Shown here in pieces: positions 1 through 8,143 of a DNA stretch of 64,000 nt. This DNA is from JAGQUL01 sp038212015 (GTDB lineage Bacteria; Actinomycetota; Thermoleophilia; Gaiellales; SKUG01), in assembly GCA_038212015.1 (NCBI GenBank), contig JBBQUY010000007.1, forward strand, positions 1 to 64,000, written 5' to 3'. The position numbers and the translations under genes are program-made. How positions within the stretch are numbered: position 1 is the first letter of the stretch; each line of letters opens with the position of its first letter. The notes under the pieces are model-generated. The model had not been told where the DNA came from and ran no database searches. It worked only from the letters and a program-made list of their open reading frames with translations.

Positions 1-569
1 ACCCGGCGCTGCGTTCGGATGCCGTGCTTGGCCGGGAAATCGAACGTGATCGCATCCGGCGGCTCGAACGTGACGTGCGCGCGGCGGAGCGTCAGCAGTC
101 CGTGTGTTCCGTGCTCGGCGGCGTACTGCTCGGACCCGACGCGGAAGTAAGCACGATCGAGCAGGCGCACGGCCAGCGCCAGCACCCGTTCGCGGGTCGG
201 GGTGCCGGCGTCCGGCGCATCGGGCGAGAGCACCGCTTCGACGTGGTCGCGCACGGTTGGCAGCGCCTGCGCGAATTCGAGCATCCGTTCGTACTTCTCG
301 CGCGAGCGAAGCTCGCTCCAGCGCGGGTGGTACAGGTACTGGCGGCGACCAGCATCGTCGGTGCCGACGGCCTGCAGGTGGCCGTTGTCATGCGGGCAGA
401 TCCACACGTCCTTCCAGGCCGGCGGGATCGCGAGCGACGCGATCCGTTTGAGCGTCGCCCGGTCGTCGACCGTCTCGCCGGACTGGTCGACATACGAAAA
501 TCCGCGACCGCGGCGACGACGGGAGATGCCGGGGCGTGACGGGTCGGAGCGGCGGAGTCGTCGGGGCAT
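1..569 (-). CDS. DNA topoisomerase IB, 5' part (cut by window edge)
   Basis: Only the first 189 or so residues are present; the gene runs off the left edge. Reading from the ATG whose A is base 569, the protein starts MPRRLRRSDPSRPGISRRRR and then shows the N-terminal DNA-binding half of bacterial type IB topoisomerases: a TLKRIASLAIPPAW segment (about residues 39-52), VWICPHDNGHLQAVG, QYLYHPRW, and later LLDRAYFRVGSEQY and GLLTLRRAHV. These blocks are characteristic of the family that nicks one strand through a 3'-phosphotyrosine to relax supercoils. The catalytic tyrosine lies in the missing C-terminal half, so activity cannot be judged. Family assignment is strong; the start is supported by the match of the very N-terminus to the family's usual layout. 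Confidence 0.9.
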   Translation of the reverse strand, partial: MPRRLRRSDPSRPGISRRRRGRGFSYVDQSGETVDDRATLKRIASLAIPPAWKDVWICPHDNGHLQAVGTDDAGRRQYLYHPRWSELRSREKYERMLEFAQALPTVRDHVEAVLSPDAPDAGTPTRERVLALAVRLLDRAYFRVGSEQYAAEHGTHGLLTLRRAHVTFEPPDAITFDFPAKHGIRTQRR

Positions 570-618
570 GGCGAATGTATTCCCGCGTCGCCGGCCGCTA
601 GTGCGGAGGCCTCGGGCG

Positions 619-1338
619 TCAGCGGAGGCGGCGTGTGGCGCGCACGTCGATCACGTTCACGCGCTCGCACCCGGTGGTGATGTCCTCGATGCGACCGTCT
701 CGAGCGACCACCCATGCCACGTCGTTTCCGGGGCCGCAGTGGAGGCGGTCCTGCGTGCCGTCGAGATTGGTGGCGCGCAGCACGTCGTTGCCGGGTCCCC
801 CGAACAGCACGTCTCGGCCCGGGCCTGCGAAGAGCGTGTCGTTGCCTTCGCCGCCGTGCAGCACGTCATTGCCGGTGGCGCCGCTCAGGATGTCGTCGCC
901 ATCGCCGGCGAAGATGACGTCGTCTCCCGCTCGACCGTTGATGCGATCCGGGCCTGGCGTACCGAAGAGAGTCTCATCGGCGCTCGTGCCCTGCGCCGCC
1001 ACGGCGGGTGCTGCAGGGTCAGCTGTTCGCGTTGCCGCCTGACGCCCCTCGTCATCCGCGCCGGCGGTCGCGGTCAGCACGACGATCAGCAGCATCGTCG
1101 CCGCACCCGACCCGGCGGCCACTCGCCGCGTTCGCTGCGGCAGTGCGCCAAACAGTTCCACGAGGCGGAGACCATGGTAGTGCGCGCCGTCACGCAGGAC
1201 TGCCGTCGCGCGGCGAACGCCGTCGGTCGAGAGGAGGCGACGCGTGGTGCGTGGCTCCGGTGTGCGCCGCAAATCGCTCCGGCCCTCGCTTCGGGCGGCT
1301 CGCTGCAGTGCGTGGATGCTGTCAGTGCGGTCCGACAT
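619..1338 (-). CDS. Membrane-anchored or secreted RTX-like calcium-binding repeat protein
   Basis: A 239-residue reading. A hydrophobic stretch (about residues 76-93, ending TATAGA) looks like a signal peptide or anchor. It is followed by a short Ala/Thr linker and five or six RTX nonapeptide-type units (about residues 122-190), such as GGEGNDTLF and GGPGNDVLR, which form a calcium-binding parallel beta roll in this family. The tail carries two cysteines (C201, C224) in the context LHCGPGNDVAW and TTGCERV, suggesting a disulfide-closed cap. The start is uncertain: the first 59 residues are basic and unlike a signal peptide, and an in-frame GTG at base 1161 would give a more normal secretion signal. 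No catalytic domain is visible; a role as small extracellular calcium-binding protein is inferred. Confidence 0.75.
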   Translation of the reverse strand: MSDRTDSIHALQRAARSEGRSDLRRTPEPRTTRRLLSTDGVRRATAVLRDGAHYHGLRLVELFGALPQRTRRVAAGSGAATMLLIVVLTATAGADDEGRQAATRTADPAAPAVAAQGTSADETLFGTPGPDRINGRAGDDVIFAGDGDDILSGATGNDVLHGGEGNDTLFAGPGRDVLFGGPGNDVLRATNLDGTQDRLHCGPGNDVAWVVARDGRIEDITTGCERVNVIDVRATRRLR

Positions 1339-1568
1339 TACTGCCACTGACATCGAGCAGGCCGAGGTCATGCGCGTGATGCGGAATGATTTACACACCG
1401 CTCCGACGGCCGGACGATCCCCTGCCCGTGAAATCGACTTCGCGCGCCCCTCGCAACGCCCGCAGGAGAAGCCCGGGAAGCGTTGTGCCGTGGTGGCGCG
1501 TGTCCGCGCGCTGCTCGCGCGCCGCGCCCGCGAATGGCTCGGCATGCGAGGCGATTCCGAGCGAGCGC

Positions 1569-1589
1569 CTCGTCTGGTAGCCAGACGAG
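1569..1589 (-). terminator. Hairpin just downstream of the 1599-2117 gene
   Basis: A perfect 9-bp stem CTCGTCTGG / CCAGACGAG with a 3-base loop lies ten bases beyond the stop codon at 1599. There is no T-rich tract after it, so it is a stem-loop with terminator-like placement rather than a classic intrinsic terminator. A second stem (CGAGGCG at 1547-1553 with CGCCTCG at 1566-1572) shares bases 1569-1572 and cannot form at the same time. The rest of the 260-base gap between 1339 and 1598 shows no gene. Confidence 0.5.
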
Positions 1590-1598
1590 TTCATTCGC

Positions 1599-2117
1599 TT
1601 ACACGTCGCCGACTTCCTTGCCGAACGCGCTCTCGAGCGGGCGGTTGAACCACACATGGGAGGCGTACTCCTCACCCGAGGTGCCGCCGTGCGTGTGCCA
1701 CGTGCCGGCGCCCAGGTCCGGCGGCATGCCGAGCTTGGCCTGGTTGTGGCTGAGCATCACGCCGACCAGCTTGCCGTTCTCGAACATCACCGTCGCCGGT
1801 CGATCGAGGTCGTAGCCGTTCCTGACGCGGAAGATGTCGTCGTTGATCCAGTGGTCCGGGGCCGACGGATTCGGGTGGTATCCGGCCGCACGCGCCTTTT
1901 CCGGAGTGTCGATGTTGCGGGTCGCGAACTTGAGGCGCTCGAGCGTTCGCTCGGCGAGCGCCGGGTTGCGCACCCGGCCATCATTGACGTTCGTCTGGGT
2001 CGGCAGCTGGATTCCGCCGGCGCCGGCGACGTAGGACTGCTGGATGGGTGCCTGCACGGGAGAAGGCGGCACATATGCCTGATTGCCTCCGCCACCGATT
2101 GAACCGCACCCGCACAT
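1599..2117 (-). CDS. Unknown protein with Met-Cys-Gly-Cys N-terminus and WHTHGG motif
   Basis: 172 residues. It opens MCGCGSIGGGG, followed by a Pro/Gln/Gly-rich linker to about residue 50. The folded part carries KARAAGYHPN, DHWIND, LDRPATVMFENGKLVGVML and TWHTHGG (H141, H143), plus H154. This block order resembles a small actinobacterial family of unknown function that combines a GY...HW segment, a 'P..LmY..gkLvGvMy' strand and a terminal WHxH motif, which could bind metal (inference). There is no signal peptide. The N-terminus is shared in style with the SGNH protein at 4484-5104. The ATG has a weak purine-rich AAGGGA upstream. Function not recognised. Confidence 0.7.
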   Translation of the reverse strand: MCGCGSIGGGGNQAYVPPSPVQAPIQQSYVAGAGGIQLPTQTNVNDGRVRNPALAERTLERLKFATRNIDTPEKARAAGYHPNPSAPDHWINDDIFRVRNGYDLDRPATVMFENGKLVGVMLSHNQAKLGMPPDLGAGTWHTHGGTSGEEYASHVWFNRPLESAFGKEVGDV

Positions 2118-2194
2118 GAATCAGCCCGTCCCTTGGCCTTATTTCAACGTCCGGGTCCACCGTACGCCTGGATCGGCGATCGGTCAACGACCAG

Positions 2195-2950
2195 TCACGG
2201 AGCGTCTGCGACCAGTTCGCGCAGGCTCGGCGTGCCGAAGCGTTCGCCCGCGTACCACCGCTCGGCGGCAGTGCCCCAGCCCGGGATCCCCTCGCGCTGG
2301 CGCAGGATCGCCGCCATGTGCATCAGGTTCCACGCCATCAGCGACACGTTCCGATGCGTGAACGCGTTGTCGTATCCCACCTCGTCGTCGTCACCGAAGC
2401 TCTTGCCGGGACCGATCTCTCCGATCCAGCCGGCGTCGCAGTTGGGCGGCACCGTGTACCCCAGGTGCGAGAGCGAGTAGGCGAGGTTCATCGACGCATG
2501 TTTCACGCCGTCCTCGTTGCCGGTCACGACCCAGCCCGCGACCTTCCCGTAGAACGCGAACTGACCGCGGTCGTTGTACTGACCGCTGCTGCCGTACAGC
2601 CGTTCCACGACCTGGGTGCAGACGCTCGACTTCTCGCCGAGCCAGAGCGGAGTGCCGAGCACGAGGATGTCCGCGGCCTGCACCTGCTCGAAGATCGACG
2701 GCCACGCGTCCTGGTCCCAGCCGCGCTCGGTCATGTCATGCGAAATGCCGGTCGCGATCGGATGGTCGATCGCGCGCAGCTCGTCGACCGTCACCCCCTG
2801 GGCGCGCATGATCTGGGCGACGCCGCCCATGAGTCGCGCGGTGTGGCTCTCGCCAGGGCTGCGCGTCAGCGTGCAGTTGATGAACAACGCGCGCAGCGTG
2901 GCGTAGTCGAGGTCGGCTGGAGGTGCGGTCTCGGAGGAGTCGTCGGTCAT
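2195..2950 (-). CDS. Flavodoxin-fold NAD(P)H-dependent FMN reductase
   Basis: 251 residues, the usual size for NADPH-dependent FMN reductase-like proteins. After a short acidic N-terminus the flavodoxin fold begins with LRALFINCTLTRSPGESHT, a phosphate-binding loop for FMN. The motifs ILVLGTPLWLGEKSS and AFYGKVAGWVVTGNEDG are the second and third flavin-binding loops of this family. A likely role is two-electron reduction of quinones or other electrophiles in the cytoplasm; the physiological substrate cannot be read from the sequence. It lies 36 bases downstream of the response regulator gene on the same strand, so the two could share a transcript. Confidence 0.88.
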   Translation of the reverse strand: MTDDSSETAPPADLDYATLRALFINCTLTRSPGESHTARLMGGVAQIMRAQGVTVDELRAIDHPIATGISHDMTERGWDQDAWPSIFEQVQAADILVLGTPLWLGEKSSVCTQVVERLYGSSGQYNDRGQFAFYGKVAGWVVTGNEDGVKHASMNLAYSLSHLGYTVPPNCDAGWIGEIGPGKSFGDDDEVGYDNAFTHRNVSLMAWNLMHMAAILRQREGIPGWGTAAERWYAGERFGTPSLRELVADAP

Positions 2951-2986
2951 GGGTTGGTGCCTTCCCGAATCGACGCCGCCATACCC

Positions 2987-3388
2987 CTACGAAGATCGCT
3001 GATCCACGGGTCTCGGAAGCGTTCCGAGTATGGCGGCGATCAGCCGCGTCGAGGGCTCACCCTTGTGGAGCACGTGCTCGACCCCGATCGCCAGTGCTTC
3101 GGCGGTCATCGGTGGGTCGGAGTGGGCACTCAGCATCACCACGCGCGGAATCGACGACGCCTCGAGCAGGCGGCGGCTGGCGGAGATGCCGTCGAGGCGC
3201 GGCATGCGCTGGTCCATGAGGACGACGTCCGGGGCAAGCTCGTCCGAGAGTTCGACTGCCTCGATCCCGTCCATTGCTTCGCCGACGACGTCGATGAGCG
3301 GGTGCGATTCGAGCATCATCCGCAGCGCATGGCGCACGGGATCGCTGTCGTCTGCGATCAGTACTCGAACGGGTTGCGGCTCAGTCAC
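2987..3388 (-). CDS. Single-domain response regulator (CheY-like)
   Basis: 133 residues made up of one receiver domain. The acidic pair D13/D14 (VLIADDSD), the phospho-acceptor D59 in VVLMDQRMPRLDG, S87 in VVMLSAHS and K109 in VLHKGEP are all in place. No DNA-binding output domain follows, so it works either through protein contacts or as a phosphate sink. The start is GTG, exactly six bases after a TAGGCT box, suggesting a leaderless message. It is transcribed divergently from the histidine kinase at 3445, which is its obvious partner. Confidence 0.92.
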   Translation of the reverse strand: MTEPQPVRVLIADDSDPVRHALRMMLESHPLIDVVGEAMDGIEAVELSDELAPDVVLMDQRMPRLDGISASRRLLEASSIPRVVMLSAHSDPPMTAEALAIGVEHVLHKGEPSTRLIAAILGTLPRPVDQRSS

Positions 3389-3394
3389 GATGCA

Positions 3395-3400
3395 AGCCTA
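3395..3400 (-). promoter_or_regulatory. -10 box of a leaderless promoter for the response regulator
   Basis: TAGGCT on the minus strand is separated from the GTG start by exactly six bases, which places the transcription start on or next to the start codon. The same geometry appears before three other genes in this window (14190, 26083, 31240). Confidence 0.55.
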
Positions 3401-3444
3401 TCGCGCGCACACGGGAAAGCTGGCGGGATATCCTGAGACTGCCC

Positions 3445-4467
3445 ATGTCCGAACGCTACTTCGACATCTCGCACGACATGCTGTGCGTGGCCTCCGACGA
3501 GGGCGTGCTGCTTCAGGTCAACGATGCCTGGACCCGCACGCTTGGATGGACGGCCGAGGAGCTCTGCTCGGGCCGGATGGATCGGCTGATCCACCCCGAC
3601 GACGTCGAGGCGACCCGTGCCGAACGTGCGCGGCTCTTCAGCGGCGGTCCCACGATCGAGTTCAGGAACCGCTATGCGACCAGTGCAGGCGAATGGCGCT
3701 GGCTCGAATGGCGCGCGGTGTACGACGTCGCCAGCCATCAGGTGTTCGGCGCGGCGCGCGATGTCACGGCACAGGTCACTGCACAGCACGGTCTCGAACT
3801 GCGCGAGGGGCTGCTCACCCGCGTCATCGACGAGCAACTCGCCGGGCACGATCACGAACACCGGCATTTTGCCAATGAGCTGCATGATTCCGTCGTGCAA
3901 TACCTCGTGGCGGCGTTGATGTACCTCGAGATCGCGGAGACGAGCTGCAGTGATGCTGCATCTGCGCATCCACTGGAGCTCGGCATCCAGCAGGTTCGCG
4001 CCTCGCTCGGTTCTGCGAGGCGCGTGATGCAGGGTCTCGATCCGTTCGACCTGGGGGACCTGGACCTGCGCTCGTCGGTCAGCGCGCTCGCCGAAGAGTT
4101 CGCGCAGCAGCTTGCGATCGACGTCAACGTCGACATCGATCTCGCGCGAGATCCGGGACCAGTCCTCTCCAGCGTGGCATATCGCGTGATGCGGGAAGCG
4201 CTCGTCAACGTAGGCAAGCACGCGGGCGCTACGGTGGCGGACATCCGAATCGCAGGCGAAGGTGACCGGCTGATCGTCGAAGTCGTCAGTGATCGGGCGG
4301 GGGATCGCATGCTCGTTCCCGAAGCGAATTCGGGGAGCGGGCTGGGCCTGATCATGATGCGCGAGCGGGTGCGTGCCCAGGGGGGCGAGCTCCAGTTCGA
4401 TCTGGACGAAACCGGCACGCGGCTTCGTGCCGTGTTGCCGACGCGGCGCGCCGTGACCGCACCGTGA
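3445..4467 (+). CDS. PAS-domain sensor histidine kinase (HisKA_3/NarX type)
   Basis: 340 residues, no membrane segment. Residues 1-110 form a PAS/PAC sensor (FDISHDMLCVASDEG start, EWRWLEWRAVYD core). The dimerisation/phospho-acceptor helix has FANELHDSVVQY with H147, the ELHD form typical of HisKA_3 kinases. The ATPase domain shows an N-box REALVNVGKHA and the G-box GSGLGLIMMRERV. It therefore autophosphorylates H147 and should pass phosphate to the divergent receiver protein at 2987-3388. A cytoplasmic ligand or redox/light cue sensed by the PAS domain is inferred. TATCCT at 3429-3434, ten bases before the ATG, is a plausible -10 box giving a very short leader. Confidence 0.93.
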   Translation: MSERYFDISHDMLCVASDEGVLLQVNDAWTRTLGWTAEELCSGRMDRLIHPDDVEATRAERARLFSGGPTIEFRNRYATSAGEWRWLEWRAVYDVASHQVFGAARDVTAQVTAQHGLELREGLLTRVIDEQLAGHDHEHRHFANELHDSVVQYLVAALMYLEIAETSCSDAASAHPLELGIQQVRASLGSARRVMQGLDPFDLGDLDLRSSVSALAEEFAQQLAIDVNVDIDLARDPGPVLSSVAYRVMREALVNVGKHAGATVADIRIAGEGDRLIVEVVSDRAGDRMLVPEANSGSGLGLIMMRERVRAQGGELQFDLDETGTRLRAVLPTRRAVTAP

Positions 4468-4483
4468 GCGGCTGAGCGAAAAG

Positions 4484-5104
4484 CTACCGAGCGGCGTCGG
4501 CGAACGCCTGCGCGCGGGCCTTGTACCCGGCCGCGGTCCCGTGGATCTTGTCGCCTGCGAGATATGACGGGTGCTGCTGGACCATCTTCTGCCAGTCCAC
4601 GAGCCGCATCACGTCGGGGTTCTTCGCTGCGAATTCACGGATCATCGCGTTCACCGCGTCGTAATTGCCGGGTCGCGCGATCGTGGCCCACACCACCATG
4701 CCGCCGCGCTGTCGCGCATCGGTGATCGTCTTCTCGATGGCGCTGCGCAGCTCATCGATCTGGCCGGGCGAGTTGTTGGTGAACAGCGCCATTTCCACGA
4801 CACGTGGCTTGTCCGCGGTGGCGACGTAGCGGCGCATGCCCTCGGCGAGGCTGATGCCGCCGGTCGCATCGATCTCGACGGGCTGGCCGGCCATCTGGGC
4901 ATTCAGGTACTGCTTGGTTCCGACGCTGAGCGAATCACCGATCAGCAGGACGCCCTGGCGCGCATTCGACACGGGCGCTCCCTGGTTGGCGGTCGGTGGT
5001 GCGGTCGGGAGCGCAGGCGCGGGCGCGGCTGCGGGCGCGGGCGCGGTGGCGAGGATCGACGCCGCGGTCGGGCCTCCACCCATGACACAGGTACATCCAC
5101 ACAT
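4484..5104 (-). CDS. SGNH/GDSL hydrolase with Met-Cys-Gly-Cys N-terminus
   Basis: 206 residues from the ATG at 5104, which is preceded by a strong GGGGGAGGTG site; a GTG further up lies inside that site and is rejected. The protein starts MCGCTCVMGGG, then a long Ala/Pro linker to about residue 46. The SGNH domain has block I GVLLIGDSLSVGT (nucleophile S58), an FTNN block III-like loop and the final D185-x-x-H188 in GDKIHGTAAGY. This resembles the free-standing SGNH domain of cell-envelope acyl hydrolases and O-acyltransferase tails. An envelope ester hydrolase role is inferred. There is no classical signal peptide, so the location is an open question. Confidence 0.85.
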   Translation of the reverse strand: MCGCTCVMGGGPTAASILATAPAPAAAPAPALPTAPPTANQGAPVSNARQGVLLIGDSLSVGTKQYLNAQMAGQPVEIDATGGISLAEGMRRYVATADKPRVVEMALFTNNSPGQIDELRSAIEKTITDARQRGGMVVWATIARPGNYDAVNAMIREFAAKNPDVMRLVDWQKMVQQHPSYLAGDKIHGTAAGYKARAQAFADAAR

Positions 5105-5199
5105 CGCGATCACCTCCCCCGACAGCTCTCCTTGGTACCAACGTACGACGATCTCCGGGGGCTGCGTACGGGGGGAAGTACCTATTTCAGCTCATGCGT

Positions 5200-6603
5200 T
5201 CACCGTGGGCGCGCCCGCAGCACGCCCGACAGGGCTGAACGCTGCCCGGCGTCGTCGACCGCCTGCACGCGCAGCACCGCGACGCGACCCGATCGCACCC
5301 GCAGCAGCAGTCGCGTGCGCGCGGTGGCGCGCAGCTGTCGCCAGCCGCGTGGCGTGCGGGTGAGCACCCGATACGACGCGACTCGTCCATCGTCGGTCGA
5401 TGCGCGCCAGGCGATCGTCACCCAGCCTCGACCGCGAGCGGCGACCCGGAACATCACGGGGCGGGTCGGCCGCCGGCCGGACGCGACGATCGCCGGCAGC
5501 GTGATCGGGCCGATCGCGCTCGTTCCGGGCGCGGGGGTGTTGACGGACGGCTCGGCAACGATGCCACCGCTGTCCCCGGTCGACGGCTGTGACCCGGCAC
5601 CCGGCGGCTGCGAGCCGCCGCCGGTCGGTGGCGGTTGCGTGTGCGACGGCGTGGGCGAGCCGACCACGGGCGGCCCGGTGTCGACAGGCGGTGCTGGCGA
5701 CGCCTGATACCGCAGCGGCTCGATCCACGAGGCGAATCGGCCCACCCGCGTGTAGACGCCGTAGTGGCGGCCACCACAGTCGAGACCCCAGCTCGTGAGG
5801 CCGACCACACGCCACGCGCCGGCACCATTGCCGACGATGAGCGGGCCACCGCTGTCGCCTTGGCAGGCATCCACGCCCGTGCCGGTGGTCGTGCCGGGCA
5901 CACCCGCGCAGATCATCGAGAAGCCATCGAAGTTCGCGCCGTGACCGGGCGCCGTCGGCGATGCGCACGACGAGTCGGACGCGATCGGCAGCTTGGCTTC
6001 CTGCAGTTCGGCGGGAAACGACGAGCCGCTTCCGTTGGTGGCGCCCCACCCGGCGATCCACGGGCCGACCGCATCCGCCCCGCGCGCGAGTCCCGATCCC
6101 GCCCCCCACCACGCCTCGTCGGCAGCGCTTGTCGGAGGGATCGGCGTGATCGCGACGGTCGGTGTGCGCGACAGCCGCAGCACGGCGATGTCATTGCGCA
6201 TGGATCCGCGATCGAACGACGGATGTCGCGTGATGGACGCCACCGGCACACGATCGCCATCGGTGGCGTTTGCCACGCGTCGCCCCACGATGACCTGCAC
6301 GCTCGAGGCGGACAGCGTCCCGCCACCCACGCCGTAGGTGCAGTGCGCGGCCGTGAGCACGGTCCGCTCGTCGATGACCACGCCGCCGCACAGCGCCGTG
6401 ACCCCGGAGCTGGACGCCACGACCGCCGCCATCGCGCTCCAGCGCGCGGCGTAGTCGGTGGAGGACACGCTCGAACCGTTGATGACCGCCGGATGCTCGG
6501 GCACGTACGTCCGCGACGCGCCACGTGCATCGGCGGCGGACGCGACGATCAGCAGCGCCGTGAACGAGACCAGCGCTACCCTGCCGAGGATCCTGCGTCG
6601 CAT
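5200..6603 (-). CDS. Secreted trypsin-like serine protease (S1) with fibronectin-like tail
   Basis: 467 residues. Residues 1-29 are a signal peptide (RRR, hydrophobic core, SAADARGA). The chymotrypsin-fold domain has all three catalytic residues: H87 in LTAAHC, D138 in NDIAVLRL, and S251 in CQGDSGGPL. A Pro/Thr/Gly-rich linker (about residues 300-355) joins it to a C-terminal beta-sandwich of fibronectin III type (WVTIAWRAS.., VLRVQAVDDAGQRSALS). The intact triad predicts an active exported endopeptidase, and the extra domain probably anchors it to surface or substrate. A second protease of the same architecture lies at 26551-28098. Confidence 0.93.
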   Translation of the reverse strand: MRRRILGRVALVSFTALLIVASAADARGASRTYVPEHPAVINGSSVSSTDYAARWSAMAAVVASSSGVTALCGGVVIDERTVLTAAHCTYGVGGGTLSASSVQVIVGRRVANATDGDRVPVASITRHPSFDRGSMRNDIAVLRLSRTPTVAITPIPPTSAADEAWWGAGSGLARGADAVGPWIAGWGATNGSGSSFPAELQEAKLPIASDSSCASPTAPGHGANFDGFSMICAGVPGTTTGTGVDACQGDSGGPLIVGNGAGAWRVVGLTSWGLDCGGRHYGVYTRVGRFASWIEPLRYQASPAPPVDTGPPVVGSPTPSHTQPPPTGGGSQPPGAGSQPSTGDSGGIVAEPSVNTPAPGTSAIGPITLPAIVASGRRPTRPVMFRVAARGRGWVTIAWRASTDDGRVASYRVLTRTPRGWRQLRATARTRLLLRVRSGRVAVLRVQAVDDAGQRSALSGVLRARPR

Positions 6604-6760
6604 CGTGTTTCCCTCCCGTTACCGTCGAGCCGCCACCGTACCGACGAACTCGTCCAGCGAACGTGCGGGTTGGCGCAGCACGTCGACGAAGCTGCAGATG
6701 ACGCTGGCTGCGCGGATCGACGATGATGCACGCAGCAACCCCCGTCACGTGGAGCCGACG

Positions 6761-7039
6761 ATGCCGACCTTCGTCCGAGAAATCGCCATGGAGCCGGGTG
6801 ACGAGCAGCGCCTCGCCGTCCGGCCCGAGCACCGCGAGTACGTGCACCGCCTGTTCGCCGACGGCCACATCCGCATGAGCGGACCGCTCGCCGACGACAC
6901 CGGCGCCGTCCTCGTCTACGCCGCCGCCGACCTCGATGCGGCACGCGAGCTCATCGCGGCCGATCCCTACGTCCGCGAAGGCGTCGTGTCCGAGGTCTCG
7001 CTCCGCGAATGGAACGTCGTCGTTCCCGCGGCCGACTGA
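6761..7039 (+). CDS. YCII-related domain protein
   Basis: 92 residues from the ATG at 6761, chosen because GGAG lies seven bases upstream and the domain starts directly afterwards; the longer upstream frame is antisense to the protease gene. The whole protein is one YCII-like alpha/beta barrel: RPEHREYVHRLFADGHIRMSGPL, then LVYAAADLDAARELIAADPY and the terminal EVSLREWNVV. Members are small homodimeric proteins with a conserved His-Asp pair and mostly unknown reactions. It lies three bases ahead of the next gene, so the two are surely co-transcribed. Confidence 0.88.
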   Translation: MPTFVREIAMEPGDEQRLAVRPEHREYVHRLFADGHIRMSGPLADDTGAVLVYAAADLDAARELIAADPYVREGVVSEVSLREWNVVVPAAD

Positions 7040-7042
7040 CAC

Positions 7043-8140
7043 ATGGCCGACTCGCCGACGTTCGACGTGGTCGACGTGCTCACGCGCGCGGGCGGCGCGC
7101 GCGACGCACTGCTCGCGCTGCTCGACGACGAGGCGGTCGACCTGGACGCCCACCTGGTGAGCGACGTGCTGCGCGCCACCGGACGCGTCGGCGCCGCGCT
7201 CGAAACCCGACCCGCGCTCGTTGAACTGTGCACCGTGCTGCGCGCGATCGACGCCACCACGAGCGGGCGCATCGGACTCGACGAGCTGCGCGCCGGCATC
7301 GAGCTGCACGCTGCCCGCACCGATCGCTTCGCGGCGTTCCACGATGCGCGCGTGCTGCTGCGCACGCTCGACGAGGTCCTGGAACCGGCACGTATCGAAC
7401 ACGACACGCGGGCCACGCGATCCCAGGTCGAGCTGCTGCATCGCCAGCTGCACGAGTGGATGGTCGACCAGCTCGTGGGAACTGGTGACGCCACCACCGA
7501 GACGCCCGCCGCACCCGCGCAGTCCGCGGATCCACGCGCGGAATTCGAGGTGACGGATCTCGCGCTTCGACGCACCGCTCATGAGATCGTCGACGAGCTG
7601 CTACTGGGAGCGCAGGGGCATCCCGTCACGGGCCTGCCCGGCGCCGCGTGGCGTCGCGACTGGTCGGCGGTGCCGATCGCCGGAGAGCGCTTCGGCGAAG
7701 ACCTGGAGGAGGTCGACCGATTCGCCGACGCCTTCTCGACGCAGCTTCCACATGTCACGCACGTGCTGCAGGTCGACCGCCGCATGCCGCCGCGCTGGAC
7801 GATCCGCGGGCGCGAACTGACGGTGGGCAACGGCCTGCGCCGCGCGTGGCTGCTGCCAGCCAGCGTCCACGGGTTCATGATCGCGTCGCTCGAAGACCGC
7901 GCGCGATCGGTGCTGACGACGCCCGACCTGGACGTGGCGCTCGTTGAGGGCGTCGACCACCACGCCCTGCTCGGAACGGCCGAGTTCGTGGAGCAGGCGC
8001 TCGGCGTGCCGCCGCTGCATGCGATCGCGCGCTTTCGCGAGCACGTCGAAGCGATCGCGGATGCCGATGACGGCGACCCGCCCACGCACCTGCTCGAGGT
8101 GGCGACCAGCTTCGGGCGACTGCGCCGACGCTCGCGCTGA
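7043..8140 (+). CDS. Conserved-looking protein of unknown function
   Basis: 365 residues, soluble and strongly charged, with no membrane segment and no recognised motif. It appears to have a helical N-terminal half (residues 1-150) rich in Asp, Leu and Arg, an Ala/Pro linker near residues 150-165, and a C-terminal half that includes GLPGAAWRRDWSAVPIAGER and a LLGTAEFVEQALGVPPLHA helix. The start follows the YCII stop by three bases and the end is three bases from the convergent AEC carrier. Codon use is like its neighbours, so it is a genuine gene, but I do not recognise the family and assign no function. Confidence 0.75.
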   Translation: MADSPTFDVVDVLTRAGGARDALLALLDDEAVDLDAHLVSDVLRATGRVGAALETRPALVELCTVLRAIDATTSGRIGLDELRAGIELHAARTDRFAAFHDARVLLRTLDEVLEPARIEHDTRATRSQVELLHRQLHEWMVDQLVGTGDATTETPAAPAQSADPRAEFEVTDLALRRTAHEIVDELLLGAQGHPVTGLPGAAWRRDWSAVPIAGERFGEDLEEVDRFADAFSTQLPHVTHVLQVDRRMPPRWTIRGRELTVGNGLRRAWLLPASVHGFMIASLEDRARSVLTTPDLDVALVEGVDHHALLGTAEFVEQALGVPPLHAIARFREHVEAIADADDGDPPTHLLEVATSFGRLRRRSR

Positions 8141-8143
8141 CGA

